Source: an uncultured Bacilli bacterium (GTDB lineage Bacteria; Bacillota_I; Bacilli_A; RF39; UBA660). From it: a DNA stretch of 52,610 bases. The stretch lies in contig CANQON010000013.1 of the NCBI GenBank assembly GCA_947625505.1, positions 1 through 52,610 of the forward strand, read 5' to 3'. Made by a program: the position numbers and the translations under genes. Of this stretch, positions 32,751-42,300 are shown piece by piece; position 1 is the first letter of the stretch, and each line of letters starts with the position of its first letter. Under the pieces are notes generated by a model, which saw only the letters and a program-made list of their open reading frames with translations, was not told where the DNA came from and searched no databases.

Positions 32751-34622
32751 ATGTATGAAATAATTGTTGTTGGTGGAGGACATGCAGGATGTGAAGCATC
32801 ACTAGCTAGTGCTCGTAAAGGACATAAAACATTATTAATTACTGGTAATATAAAAAATATAGCTGACATGCCTTGTAATCCTTCGATAGGAGGAAGTGCT
32901 AAAGGAATTGTTGTTAGAGAAATAGATGCCCTAGGTGGAGAAATGGGTCGTAATGCTGATAAAAGCTTATTACAAATAAAAATGCTTAATAGTGCTAAAG
33001 GGCCTGCTGTTCAAGCCTTAAGAGCTCAAGCTGATAAAATAACATATCCTAAAGAAATGTTAAAAACTTTAGAAGCAACTGCTAATTTAGATATAAAAGA
33101 AGCTATAGTTGAAGATCTAATAGTTGATAATAATATCGTAAAAGGTGTTGTTTTAGAAAATGGTGAAAAGATAGAATCTCAATGTGTTATTTTAACAACA
33201 GGTACATATTTAAAAGCTGATATTTTAGTAGGAGATACACGTACGAGACAAGGTCCACATGGGGAGAAACCTAGTAATCATTTAAGTGATAAATTAAGAA
33301 ATTATGGATTTAATGTTATTAGATTAAAGACAGGTACTCCTCAAAGAATAGCAAAAGACTCCATTGATTATTCTAAAGCTAAAAAAGAAGAGGGGGATAA
33401 GAAGTATCTAACATTTAGTTATGATATGAAACCTCAATATAAAATAGAAGAACAAGTACCTTGTTACTTAATTTATACAACTGATGAAACTAAAAAGATA
33501 ATATTAGATAATTTAAATAAATCAAGTATGTATGGAGGATTAAATGATATAAAAGGTGTTGGTCCTAGATATTGCCCATCCATTGAAGATAAAATGGTTA
33601 GATTTAAAGATAAAGAAAAACATCAATTATTCTTAGAGCCTGAATCTTTATATTATGATGATATATATATTCAAGGATTCTCTACCAGTATGCCTAGAGA
33701 TATTCAAGAAAAAATGGTTCATAGTTTACCAGGTTTAGAGCATGCTAAAATACTTAAATATGCATATGCTATAGAGTATGATGCTATTGATGCTAAACAA
33801 TTAAAGCAAAGTCTAGAAACAAAAGTGATAGAAAACTTATTTACAGCAGGACAAATTAATGGTACTAGTGGTTATGAAGAAGCAGCTTGTCAAGGATTAA
33901 TGGCAGGTATTAATGCTAGTTTAAAATTAGAAGGAAAAGAACCTTTAATATTAAAACGTAATGAAGCCTATATTGGAGTATTAATTGATGATTTAGTAAC
34001 TAAAGGAATTATTGATCCATATCGTTTATTAACTTCAAGAGCAGAATATCGTTTATTATTACGTAATGACAATGCTGATTTAAGATTAACTGATTATGGA
34101 TACAAAGTAGGACTTATTAGTGAAGATAGATATAAACGTTTTAATGATAAAAAAGAGAAAATAAAAGAATTAGAAAAAGTATTAAAAGAAAATAAAATAA
34201 CACCTACAGAAGAAACTAATAAATATTTAGAAAGTATAAATACAACAATATTAAAAGATGGAATTACTTTATATGATTTTTTAAAACGTCCTGAAATAAC
34301 ATTTGAACATTTAGAACATTTTATAAAATTAGATTATGATGATGATATTAAAGAACAAATCATGATTAATAATAAATATGAAGGATATATTGTTAAAGCT
34401 AATAAAGAAGCCGCTAAAATGGTGGATTTAGATAATAAAAAGATACCAGATGATATTGACTATGATAAAATTCATAATTTAGCTAGTGAAGCTAAACAAA
34501 AGTTAAAACAAATTCGTCCTACATCTATTGGACAAGCAATTCGTATAAGTGGTGTTAATCCTGCTGATATATCATTAATAATGGTATATTTAAAAAAGGA
34601 GTACTTATATGAATCTAAATAG
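32751..34622 (+). CDS. mnmG: tRNA uridine-5-carboxymethylaminomethyl modification enzyme MnmG
   Basis: MnmG is the FAD/NADH-dependent partner of MnmE in wobble-uridine modification. The 623-residue protein starts YEIIVVGGGHAGCEASLAS (FAD dinucleotide fold). It carries DMPCNPSIGGSAKG, RTRQGPHGEKPS, the second family signature region GQINGTSGYEEAACQGL and the TSRAEYRLLLRNDNAD segment. I start at the ATG after GTGGTGAT rather than five codons upstream. It overlaps rsmG by 14 bases. Confidence 0.97.
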   Translation: MYEIIVVGGGHAGCEASLASARKGHKTLLITGNIKNIADMPCNPSIGGSAKGIVVREIDALGGEMGRNADKSLLQIKMLNSAKGPAVQALRAQADKITYPKEMLKTLEATANLDIKEAIVEDLIVDNNIVKGVVLENGEKIESQCVILTTGTYLKADILVGDTRTRQGPHGEKPSNHLSDKLRNYGFNVIRLKTGTPQRIAKDSIDYSKAKKEEGDKKYLTFSYDMKPQYKIEEQVPCYLIYTTDETKKIILDNLNKSSMYGGLNDIKGVGPRYCPSIEDKMVRFKDKEKHQLFLEPESLYYDDIYIQGFSTSMPRDIQEKMVHSLPGLEHAKILKYAYAIEYDAIDAKQLKQSLETKVIENLFTAGQINGTSGYEEAACQGLMAGINASLKLEGKEPLILKRNEAYIGVLIDDLVTKGIIDPYRLLTSRAEYRLLLRNDNADLRLTDYGYKVGLISEDRYKRFNDKKEKIKELEKVLKENKITPTEETNKYLESINTTILKDGITLYDFLKRPEITFEHLEHFIKLDYDDDIKEQIMINNKYEGYIVKANKEAAKMVDLDNKKIPDDIDYDKIHNLASEAKQKLKQIRPTSIGQAIRISGVNPADISLIMVYLKKEYLYESK

Positions 34623-35310
34623 TTTTATAGAAGCACTAAAAGAGTTAAATATTACTTTAACTGATCAACAACTAGATGAATTAGAACAATACTATGAATT
34701 ATTAGTAGAATATAATAAAGTAATGAATCTGACAGGTATAACGGAAAAAGAAGAAGTTTATTTAAAACATTTTTATGATAGTTTAACAATATGTCGTGTT
34801 ATAGATTTATCTAAAGTAAATACTTTATGTGATATTGGTACAGGAGCTGGATTTCCTGGACTAGTATTAAAAATTGTATTTCCCAATTTAAAAGTTACTT
34901 TAGTTGACTCATTACAAAAACGTATTAATTTTTTAAATGTTGTAATTGAAAATTTAGGACTTAATGATATTGAAGCAATTCATTATCGTATTGAAGATTA
35001 TGGTATTACCCATAGGGAAATATTTGATGTTGTAACAGCACGTGCAGTAGCAGCTACTAATGTATTATTAGAATACGCATCTGCCTTAGTAAAAGTTGGT
35101 GGATATTTTATTCCTTTAAAAGGAAAGTTAGATAGTGAGCCAAGTTTTGAAAATGCATGTGGGAAATTAAATATGGTACTAGAAAAACAAGACACATTTT
35201 TATTACCCATTGAAAATAGTTCGAGAAATATTTTAAAATTTAAAAAAGAAAAAATCACTAATATAAAATATCCTAGAAAGTTTAGCGATATGAAAAAGAA
35301 ACCTTTATAA
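34609..35310 (+). CDS. rsmG: 16S rRNA (guanine527-N7)-methyltransferase
   Basis: RsmG methylates G527 of 16S rRNA; its loss gives low-level streptomycin resistance in several bacteria. The 233-residue protein has the helical N-terminus with YNKVMNLTGITE, the SAM motif CDIGTGAGFPGLVLKI (about residues 83-98), TLVDSLQKRINFL and the VTARAVA segment. The start has an AAGGAG site inside the mnmG end. mnmG-rsmG-noc order matches B. subtilis. Confidence 0.96.
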   Translation: MNLNSFIEALKELNITLTDQQLDELEQYYELLVEYNKVMNLTGITEKEEVYLKHFYDSLTICRVIDLSKVNTLCDIGTGAGFPGLVLKIVFPNLKVTLVDSLQKRINFLNVVIENLGLNDIEAIHYRIEDYGITHREIFDVVTARAVAATNVLLEYASALVKVGGYFIPLKGKLDSEPSFENACGKLNMVLEKQDTFLLPIENSSRNILKFKKEKITNIKYPRKFSDMKKKPL

Positions 35311-35327
35311 TTTAAGGTTTCTTTTTT
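35296..35327 (+). terminator. intrinsic terminator of mnmG-rsmG
   Basis: AAGAAACCTT and AAGGTTTCTT form a 10-bp stem and a T-run follows. The rsmG stop (35308-35310) lies in the loop. Confidence 0.88.
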
Positions 35328-35342
35328 GTATTATTAAAAATC

Positions 35343-35389
35343 ATATTTCCCAAAAAAACGTTGTAATATTTCCCAAAATATATTATAAT
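35343..35389 (+). promoter_or_regulatory. noc promoter with two ATATTTCCC half-sites
   Basis: TTGTAA (35361-35366), a 17-base spacer and TATAAT (35384-35389) form the promoter. ATATTTCCC occurs at 35343-35351 and at 35366-35374, the second inside the spacer. ATTTCCC is exactly half of the Noc palindrome ATTTCCCGGGAAAT, which suggests autorepression. Confidence 0.6.
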
Positions 35390-35419
35390 TAGTTTTAGAG
35401 AATGGAAGTGGGGTTGAGC

Positions 35420-37783
35420 ATGAACGATAACAAAAACAAAATTGTTGAGTTGGATTTAAATGACGTTTTACCTAATCGTTTTCAACCTCGAATTAAATTT
35501 AATGAAGAGTCAATCATTGAATTATCAGAGTCAGTAAAAGAACATGGTGTTATCCAACCTATTATTGTTCGTCCAATCGGGGATAAATATGAAATAGTAG
35601 CAGGCGAAAGAAGATATAAAGCCTGTGTTTTGGCGGGTCTATCAACTATTCCTTCAGTTATATTAGATTTAGATGATCGAAATAGTATTGAGGTAGCCCT
35701 TATTGAGAATGTTCAACGTAAGGATTTAACACCTATTGAAGAAGCTATTTCATATAAGAAAATTCTAGATATGGGTTATTTAACCCAAGAACAACTAGCT
35801 GCTAAACTCGGAAAAAGCCAATCTGCTATTGCTAATAAGAAAAGACTTCTTAACTTATGTGATGAAGTTCAAGAAGCATTAATGGAAGAAAAAATATCAG
35901 AAAGGCATGCTCGCTCACTTTTAAAATTAACTGATCCTAATGATCAAAGATATATGTTAAAACGTATTGTAAGCGAGCGTTTAACAGTTAGAAAATTAGA
36001 TGAAGAAATTCAAAAACTATTAGATGATCCTAATCATGAAGTAGAAGTAGTAGAAGATGAGGTTACACCTATTACTTCAACTGAGGAAGAGACTAATAAT
36101 GATGTTATTGACCTATCTAAGTTATTTGCACTTTTACCTGATGTTCAAGAAGATAGTAAACCTGAAGAGGTAAAAGAAGAGACACCAATAGTTGATAATT
36201 CATCTAATAATATTGAACCATCAATTTCATTAACTGATAAAAATGATGATGATTCAGATGATGCGGGAGATCAAAAAGTTATTACTTTTGAAAGTAGTAC
36301 ACCAGTAGAGAATAAAGGGGAGAATGTAGAAATGATTAATAATTTTCAAAACATTGAAAACAATTATAATACACCAATATCTGGTGGAGAACCTCAAGTT
36401 GTTAGTTCTAAATCTTTTGGTCGATTCTTTGATCCATCATATTTTGATGATGATATAGCTGATCAATCATCTGTAAGTTCTCCAAGCGATTTTAATTTTA
36501 ATAATTCTACTAACGCTTCAACAAATATATTTGGTGTTGATACATCTACACCTACAACAGAAGTAACTCCTACACCAACTCCAGCGACATCACAACCAGT
36601 ACCTGTTGATCATATATTTAATCAACCTAGTCCTGATAGTGATGCAGCATCTACTACTAGTGATAGTCAAAGTAGTATGTTCCCTAATTTAATGCAAAAT
36701 CAAGATCAAGGAAGTAATGAAGTAATTGATGCTCAAACATTTAATGATTTCTTAGATCCAACTATTGTTGATGGACAAAAGCAAACTGTTGAACCAGTTA
36801 ATAAAAATGTTATTGATTCAAATGTATTTGCTAAATTCTTAGATCCTGATTATGATATGACTGAATATAATAAAGCTCAAGAAGAGAAAGAGAAAAAAGA
36901 GCCTGAAGTTATTCCTTCTATGTCTTTTGCACAATATTTAAGTAGTGATAAACCAGTTGAAGAAATAGCTGAGGAATCTAAGAATAATTCAATGTATCAA
37001 ACTTTATCAGAATATTCAGCTCAACGAGAGGAGGTAGCACCTGTGATACCACAAGAACCAAAACCAGATTTATTGGCACCTATGAGTTCTAGTATGAGTT
37101 TTAATCCTGAACCTGCTCCATCTAGTAGTCCAACATCAGTATTTAATACGCCAAGTTTAACACCAGATGTAAGTTTTAATACTCCAGAACCTAAAGAAGA
37201 GGAAGTTAGTCAACAAGAAGAGCCAGTGGTTGAAGAGCCAGAAGTACCAGCATTTATAACAGCTTCTGAGCCAACACCTGATTATTCAATGCCAACAACA
37301 CCTATTATAGAAAATGTTGACATGAGTAAATTACTTAGTCCTGAAGTACTAGAAGCACCAAAAGAAACTGAACCTGTACCTAGTGAATTTAATAATCAGA
37401 TGAATAGTTTTGAACAACCTTCTAACACTAGTTATGAACCACAAGATGTTTCAGTACCTAATATTGAGACACCAGCTCCTGTTCAATATCAAACTCCTAC
37501 ACAATATGATGTACCTAGTACTCTTAGTGTTCAAAGTGAGCCAGAAACTATTGCTAGTCCTATGAATCAACAACCAATTATTGTTACTGACTATAATAAA
37601 CAATATGATCCAGTATTACCAAATCAAGTAAAATCTGTAGCGCCTCGTGCTGACTTACGTCAAGTAATTGATATGATTAGATCATTAAATGATCAAATAG
37701 AGGCATTAGGATTTACAATTGATACTGAAGAATATGATTTAGAAGATATGTATCAAGTTATTTTTAAAATTAATAAAGTTTAA
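35420..37783 (+). CDS. noc: Noc/ParB-family protein with long disordered extension
   Basis: The 787-residue protein has a complete ParB/Noc core. Its CTP-binding N-domain has GERRYKA at 62-68 and ENVQRKDL at 96-103. A helix-turn-helix follows (LTQEQLAAKLGKSQSAIANK, 121-140), then the segment KISERHARSL. GKSQSAIANK and ERHAR match Noc rather than ParB (ParB: GKSR, ..GHxR), and a perfect Noc site lies in rsmI. Residues 205-740 are acidic, Pro/Ser/Thr/Gln-rich and probably disordered, with four FxxFLDP-like repeats. A helical C-terminus (741-787, RQVIDMIRSLNDQIEALGF) ends it. B. subtilis Noc has 283 residues. The B. subtilis N-terminal membrane helix is absent. The start fits the promoter and the GTGGGG site. 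Confidence 0.88.
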   Translation: MNDNKNKIVELDLNDVLPNRFQPRIKFNEESIIELSESVKEHGVIQPIIVRPIGDKYEIVAGERRYKACVLAGLSTIPSVILDLDDRNSIEVALIENVQRKDLTPIEEAISYKKILDMGYLTQEQLAAKLGKSQSAIANKKRLLNLCDEVQEALMEEKISERHARSLLKLTDPNDQRYMLKRIVSERLTVRKLDEEIQKLLDDPNHEVEVVEDEVTPITSTEEETNNDVIDLSKLFALLPDVQEDSKPEEVKEETPIVDNSSNNIEPSISLTDKNDDDSDDAGDQKVITFESSTPVENKGENVEMINNFQNIENNYNTPISGGEPQVVSSKSFGRFFDPSYFDDDIADQSSVSSPSDFNFNNSTNASTNIFGVDTSTPTTEVTPTPTPATSQPVPVDHIFNQPSPDSDAASTTSDSQSSMFPNLMQNQDQGSNEVIDAQTFNDFLDPTIVDGQKQTVEPVNKNVIDSNVFAKFLDPDYDMTEYNKAQEEKEKKEPEVIPSMSFAQYLSSDKPVEEIAEESKNNSMYQTLSEYSAQREEVAPVIPQEPKPDLLAPMSSSMSFNPEPAPSSSPTSVFNTPSLTPDVSFNTPEPKEEEVSQQEEPVVEEPEVPAFITASEPTPDYSMPTTPIIENVDMSKLLSPEVLEAPKETEPVPSEFNNQMNSFEQPSNTSYEPQDVSVPNIETPAPVQYQTPTQYDVPSTLSVQSEPETIASPMNQQPIIVTDYNKQYDPVLPNQVKSVAPRADLRQVIDMIRSLNDQIEALGFTIDTEEYDLEDMYQVIFKINKV
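36413..36949 (+). repeat. four FxxF(L)DP-type peptide repeats within noc
   Basis: Residues 332-341 (KSFGRFFDPS region), 441-450 (FNDFLDPTIV), 470-479 (FAKFLDPDYD) and 503-510 (FAQYLSSD) share an aromatic-x-x-aromatic-hydrophobic-D-P core preceded by Ser/Thr/Val. They are spaced by low-complexity sequence. The first resembles the SFSRFF membrane-targeting segment at the N-terminus of B. subtilis Noc. Confidence 0.65.
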
Positions 37784-37804
37784 GTACCTATTAGGTACTT
37801 TTTT
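37782..37804 (+). terminator. intrinsic terminator of noc
   Basis: AAGTACCT (37782-37789), loop ATT, AGGTACTT (37793-37800) and T residues. The stem begins inside the TAA stop. Confidence 0.85.
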
Positions 37805-37812
37805 GTTATAAT
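37804..37812 (+). promoter_or_regulatory. extended -10 promoter of csaA
   Basis: TGTTATAAT begins on the last T of the noc terminator. The csaA start is 15 bases further, giving a very short leader (GTGGTGAT site). Confidence 0.6.
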
Positions 37813-37827
37813 GAAAGTGGTGATAGT

Positions 37828-38154
37828 ATGGTAGATTTTAATGATTTTATGAAATTAGATATTAGAGTAGGTACAATTATTAATGCCAATGAATTTCCTA
37901 ATGCTAAGAAAAAAGCCTATCAATTAACAATTGATTTTGGTGAACTAGGTATAAAAAAAACAAGTGCACAAATAACAGATTTATATCATATTAATGATTT
38001 AATTAATAAACAAGTAATAGCTATAGTTAACTTTCCTCCAAAACAAATAGCTAATTTTATGTCAGAAGTATTAGTATTAGGTGTTTATGCAAATAATGGT
38101 GTTATACTATTAACACCTGATAGTAAAGTAAATAATGGAGATAAAATTGGTTAA
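37828..38154 (+). CDS. csaA: CsaA-like tRNA-binding OB-fold protein
   Basis: The 108-residue protein matches CsaA of B. subtilis (110 residues) along its length: FMKLDIRVGTIINANEFPNA, SAQITDLY, LINKQVIAIVNFPPKQIANF and EVLVLGVYA. CsaA has export-chaperone activity, and its fold is the Trbp111/EMAP-II tRNA-binding OB fold found at the C-terminus of long MetRS. The MetRS here (1119-2675) lacks that domain, so this free copy could assist tRNA binding in trans. That is inference only. Confidence 0.92.
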   Translation: MVDFNDFMKLDIRVGTIINANEFPNAKKKAYQLTIDFGELGIKKTSAQITDLYHINDLINKQVIAIVNFPPKQIANFMSEVLVLGVYANNGVILLTPDSKVNNGDKIG

Positions 38155-38222
38155 TTGTTTAATATAAGTAGAATTATATATATATTAATGATAAAATAAA
38201 TATATAGAATAGGAGTGAGATT

Positions 38223-39104
38223 TTGAAAAAGCTAAGAAACTTGATAATGGTTTTATTAGTAATGGTTTTAGTTAGTGGATGTAAATTAAAAGCTGAATAT
38301 AATATGCAAATTAACAAAGACAAAAGTGGTAGTTTTAATATTATAGTAGCTATGGATGATGAATTACTTGAAACGATGTTAGCTCAAGAAGATGAGAATG
38401 CTACATCTAAAGAGTATACAGATGAAGATAAATGGAAATATTTAGATTCAATGTTTAATGATGATGAGTCATCTCCAGTAGCAGCAGGATTTACAGTTAA
38501 TAAATATGAAAAAGATAAATTTAAGGGATATGAATACTCTATTAAGATTGATAATATTGATGATTATAGTGGTAAAGAAGCTTCTTTTGATTTAGATGAT
38601 TTAGCTAATTTCAAAGAATCTAAAATTTTTGTTAAAGATGGAAATAAATATAAGGCTAAAATCACTTTTGATATGGATGACTTAAACACAGAGTCATATC
38701 AAGGTATCGATTTAAGTTCTATTTATGATATGAAGTTTATTGTTACTTTACCTGATAAGCCAATTAGTAGCAATGCTACTACTGTTTCTGAAGATGGTAA
38801 AACATTAACTTGGGATTTAACTAAATTAGATGATAAAGGCATTGAATTTGAATTTGAATTAGCTAAGGATAATACTATATTATATGTTGGTATTGGTGTT
38901 GCATTAGTCATTTTAGTAGTTATTATTTTAGTAATAGTTCTTACAAAGAAAAAGAGTAAACCTACTATGGTAGATGCAGTTTCACAACAACCTATGAATA
39001 TGATGCCTAATAATAATCCTATGCCAGTAACACCAACTCCAGATGTTACAGAACAACCATTAACTAATAATGAAACAACTAATTCTAATAATATGATGAA
39101 TTAA
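38223..39104 (+). CDS. LppM-like membrane-anchored lipoprotein
   Basis: The 293-residue protein starts with a TTG codon after AGGAGTGAGA; no ATG fits. It has a lipoprotein signal MKKLRNLIMVLLVMVLVSGC (Cys20). An extracellular domain of about 195 residues opens with AEYNMQINKDKSGSFNIIVA, resembling the LppM/DUF3153 domain. A second membrane helix (about 218-241, VGIGVALVILVVIILVIVL), a KKKSK stop-transfer and a short Met/Asn/Pro/Thr-rich tail follow. I do not know its role. It is bounded by a strong terminator. Confidence 0.82.
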   Translation: MKKLRNLIMVLLVMVLVSGCKLKAEYNMQINKDKSGSFNIIVAMDDELLETMLAQEDENATSKEYTDEDKWKYLDSMFNDDESSPVAAGFTVNKYEKDKFKGYEYSIKIDNIDDYSGKEASFDLDDLANFKESKIFVKDGNKYKAKITFDMDDLNTESYQGIDLSSIYDMKFIVTLPDKPISSNATTVSEDGKTLTWDLTKLDDKGIEFEFELAKDNTILYVGIGVALVILVVIILVIVLTKKKSKPTMVDAVSQQPMNMMPNNNPMPVTPTPDVTEQPLTNNETTNSNNMMN

Positions 39105-39107
39105 TAA

Positions 39108-39137
39108 AAACTTTCTAATTTTTAGAAAGTTTTTTTA
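39108..39137 (+). terminator. intrinsic terminator of the LppM-like lipoprotein
   Basis: AAACTTTCTAA (39108-39118), loop TTT, TTAGAAAGTTT (39122-39132) and more T residues. Confidence 0.88.
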
Positions 39138-39381
39138 GTTTTAATATTCAGTTTAAATTTTACTTTTTTTGTGATATACTTAAAGTGTATAAGTGTATAG
39201 TAGTCAATACTAGCATTTTAAATATATAGAATTGACTCTATAATTTCATTTATATTTTTAGAATAATGATAGAAGTTGTAAAAATTTAAAAGAAATGTTT
39301 GTAGTTTTTTATAGTGCTTTTTTTGCGTGTTTAAAATTACATTCATACTATTTTATATTTTTAGAAAAATAGGTGATGTAT
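39138..39381 (+). other. noncoding leader region of the giant adhesin
   Basis: About 240 AT-rich bases with no convincing frame. Possible -10 elements include TATAAT near 39238 (after TTGACTC) and TATAGT near 39311. The 14-mer TTATATTTTTAGAA occurs at 39250-39263 and again at 39353-39366, the second just before the AGGTGAT ribosome site. I cannot choose a promoter. Confidence 0.4.
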
Positions 39382-42300
39382 ATGAAAAAGAAATTGTTTG
39401 TTATTTTAATATGTGTGGGAATTGTTTTAAGTACTTTTAGTAGTTCATTCTTTAATGCTAAAAACTTATTTAGAAGTAGTAAATCTGATACTTCTCAAAA
39501 TGTTAATAATTTAAATACTATTGTTGATCCAGATACAAGTGATTCATATCGTGATTTATTAATCAATGATAAGAATGGTACTAGGTATGCAGGACGTATT
39601 TGGTCAGACAAAAGTGTTTTTAATACGGATATTATACTTGATGAAGAAACAGATGGATGGGCAGGAAAGATAGTTAATAAAACAAATTTCTTACACACTT
39701 TTTCATTATTAGGATCTAGTCAAAAGATAAACAATAATTATCAACAACCAATTGACTTAGTTATTACTCTTGATATGTCTGCTTCTATGGCTCATGATGT
39801 CAGATATCCTATATCTGGCATAGGAGGAAGTATTGATGGAAAATATGCATCTATAGAAGAACGAACAATGGAAAAAAGAATAGCTAATTCACGTATTCAA
39901 AAGACATTGGATGCTGTAAACAAAACGATTGACGATTTAATGAATCAAAATCCTAATAATAGGGTTTCTGTAATTGTATATGGAGCAGGTGCTACTGTTA
40001 TAATGCCTCTCGCTCACTATAAAAAGGTAGATGATAATACACCATATCTTAAAATAGGTGGAATGGAAACATTGCACACCTTAGAAGATTTAAAATTTGA
40101 TGAAACTTATGGATGGGTATGGATGCGAAATGGTGATGCTTGTTATACTATTGAAGCATATACTTTAAAAGATGATAATGATAATCCTACATATAGTTCA
40201 AAAGATATTTATAAGAATTCTGTTAGTAATAATGTTAAAAATACTAAAGTAAAAGCCAATCCTGGCATTGAAGAACAAACAAAGTCTAATTTACAAAAAG
40301 GTAATTTTAATGAAAAAAATGAATTGAAAGCTAATACTTATGTAGGTTATTTAACTAATACGCAAGGGGGAATATATTTAGCTTATGCTCAATTAGCTAA
40401 AGAACAGAAAACAACACTTGAAGTTACTTTACCAAATAAACAAAAAGAAATATTTGCTCGTGTTCCCGCAGCTATTGTTATGTCTGATGGAAGTTCTAAC
40501 TTTGCTTTTAATAAGATGAGTGATTGGCAAAAAAATTATGGTGCTTATGGAGATCAGTATCAAAATGAGTGGAATCAAAATTGGCCATATTTTAGAGCGG
40601 ATGATTCTGGCGTAAATGCACTAGACGATGTTGATTTATCACATAGATTGAATATGAATAAGGGTGATGAATGGTATAATGTTTATTTACCAGGAATAGA
40701 TGATAATAATTCTATTACTTCCTTGTATAATGGGGGAATGATTGAAGAAAATGGAACATTAACTACTATACCAGCATGGAATCATGCAGGAATATTATTT
40801 TCCAGTGATAATGATATTTTAGCTACTTCGGGTACATCATTAGAATTATTATTGACAGCTTCTTATATGAAGGTAGTAGTAAGTAAGCATTATGAAGACG
40901 GATGGAACGATGGCAATGCTTTAAAAACGACAAGAATTCCATTTACTTCATATACCATGGTAGTTAATACAGACAATCTTAATCAATGGGAAAAATTACG
41001 TTTATATCCTACTATGGATCCTAAGGGGCATCCATTAGTTACAGGTGCTAATTGGTGGAGTAATGAGCAAGAATTTGGACCTGAAATAACACAATATGGA
41101 TCATATGTAACTAAAGATATAGTTTTTAATGGAATGATTAAATCATGGAACGATTTTGTAGCAGGGAAGCAAGCTCAAGCAAATATGAGTGGTGCTGATG
41201 TAAAAATATTTATTAATCCTATTCCTAAAGAAGATGAATATAATTCTAAATTTAACGTTACAGTAACTAATCAAGAAGTAATAGATCATATAGCTTATAA
41301 TGATGGCTTTTATGATGTTTCATCAGATGATATTACAGAATACTTTGGTCAAATAGTTTCTAAAATAACAGGAAATGTCTTTGTACCTATTGCAGGTGTA
41401 AATGATAGTGGTGTTAGTAATGCTGTTACCTATATGGATCCAATAGGTAAATATATGACAGTAAAAGATAAAGCAGTAAGTATAAATAATAATACTTATG
41501 ATATGGCTTTACTATTATTTGGTGAAATACATGGTATTAAAAAGACAGCTATGTATGATTATCAATTTAATGATAAATGGATGAAAAAGAATAATCCTAG
41601 CGGTTTCCGTGAAGATTCAATGAAAGCAGGATGGTATTCATCTAGTGATCCTGAAACAGCTAAGTATTTAGGCTCTGGCCAAAATGATGGATCTTGGGAT
41701 GAAGGTAATGTGTATTACTTAGATTATCCTACAGCTATTGAATTTTTACCTACATTATCAAGTGATGGTATAAAAGGCCCAGAAGACTTATCATTAAATC
41801 AAAAAAATACTAAGTATACATTTTATCGATTAGTTGATAATGACCGTGGAGAAATAAGATTTAATCCATCTTATGATGAAGATGAAGTACAATATAAATT
41901 AACTGATATTAGAGTATGGGTTGAAGACACAGGTGCTTATCAAACAGAAGCAGGAGATCAAGTAATAGATAATAACTATGATATGGCCTTATATGCTAAT
42001 ATACCTACAACAGTAATACCACTTCAAGTAGCGACAATAACTACCGATATTTATGGTGATAAGGTTGGATATCAAACTAATTTAGAAAATAAAAGTGCTT
42101 CTACACCACTTAGATTATTCTATGGTGTAGGCTTATCAGATGATATCTTAACAGATGATAAAATTGATATAGATATTACTAAAGTAAGTCAAGAATATTT
42201 AAAGAAATATCGAGTTGATGGCGATGTTCCATTCTATTCTAATTATTATAGTAATACTAATTATGATGGTTATGTATCCGATAGTACCGATTCTAGAACA

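Noticed and set aside
39250-39366. Two copies of TTATATTTTTAGAA as an insertion footprint
   Set aside because: Short AT-only direct repeat in AT-rich noncoding DNA; no flanking inverted repeats or transposase.
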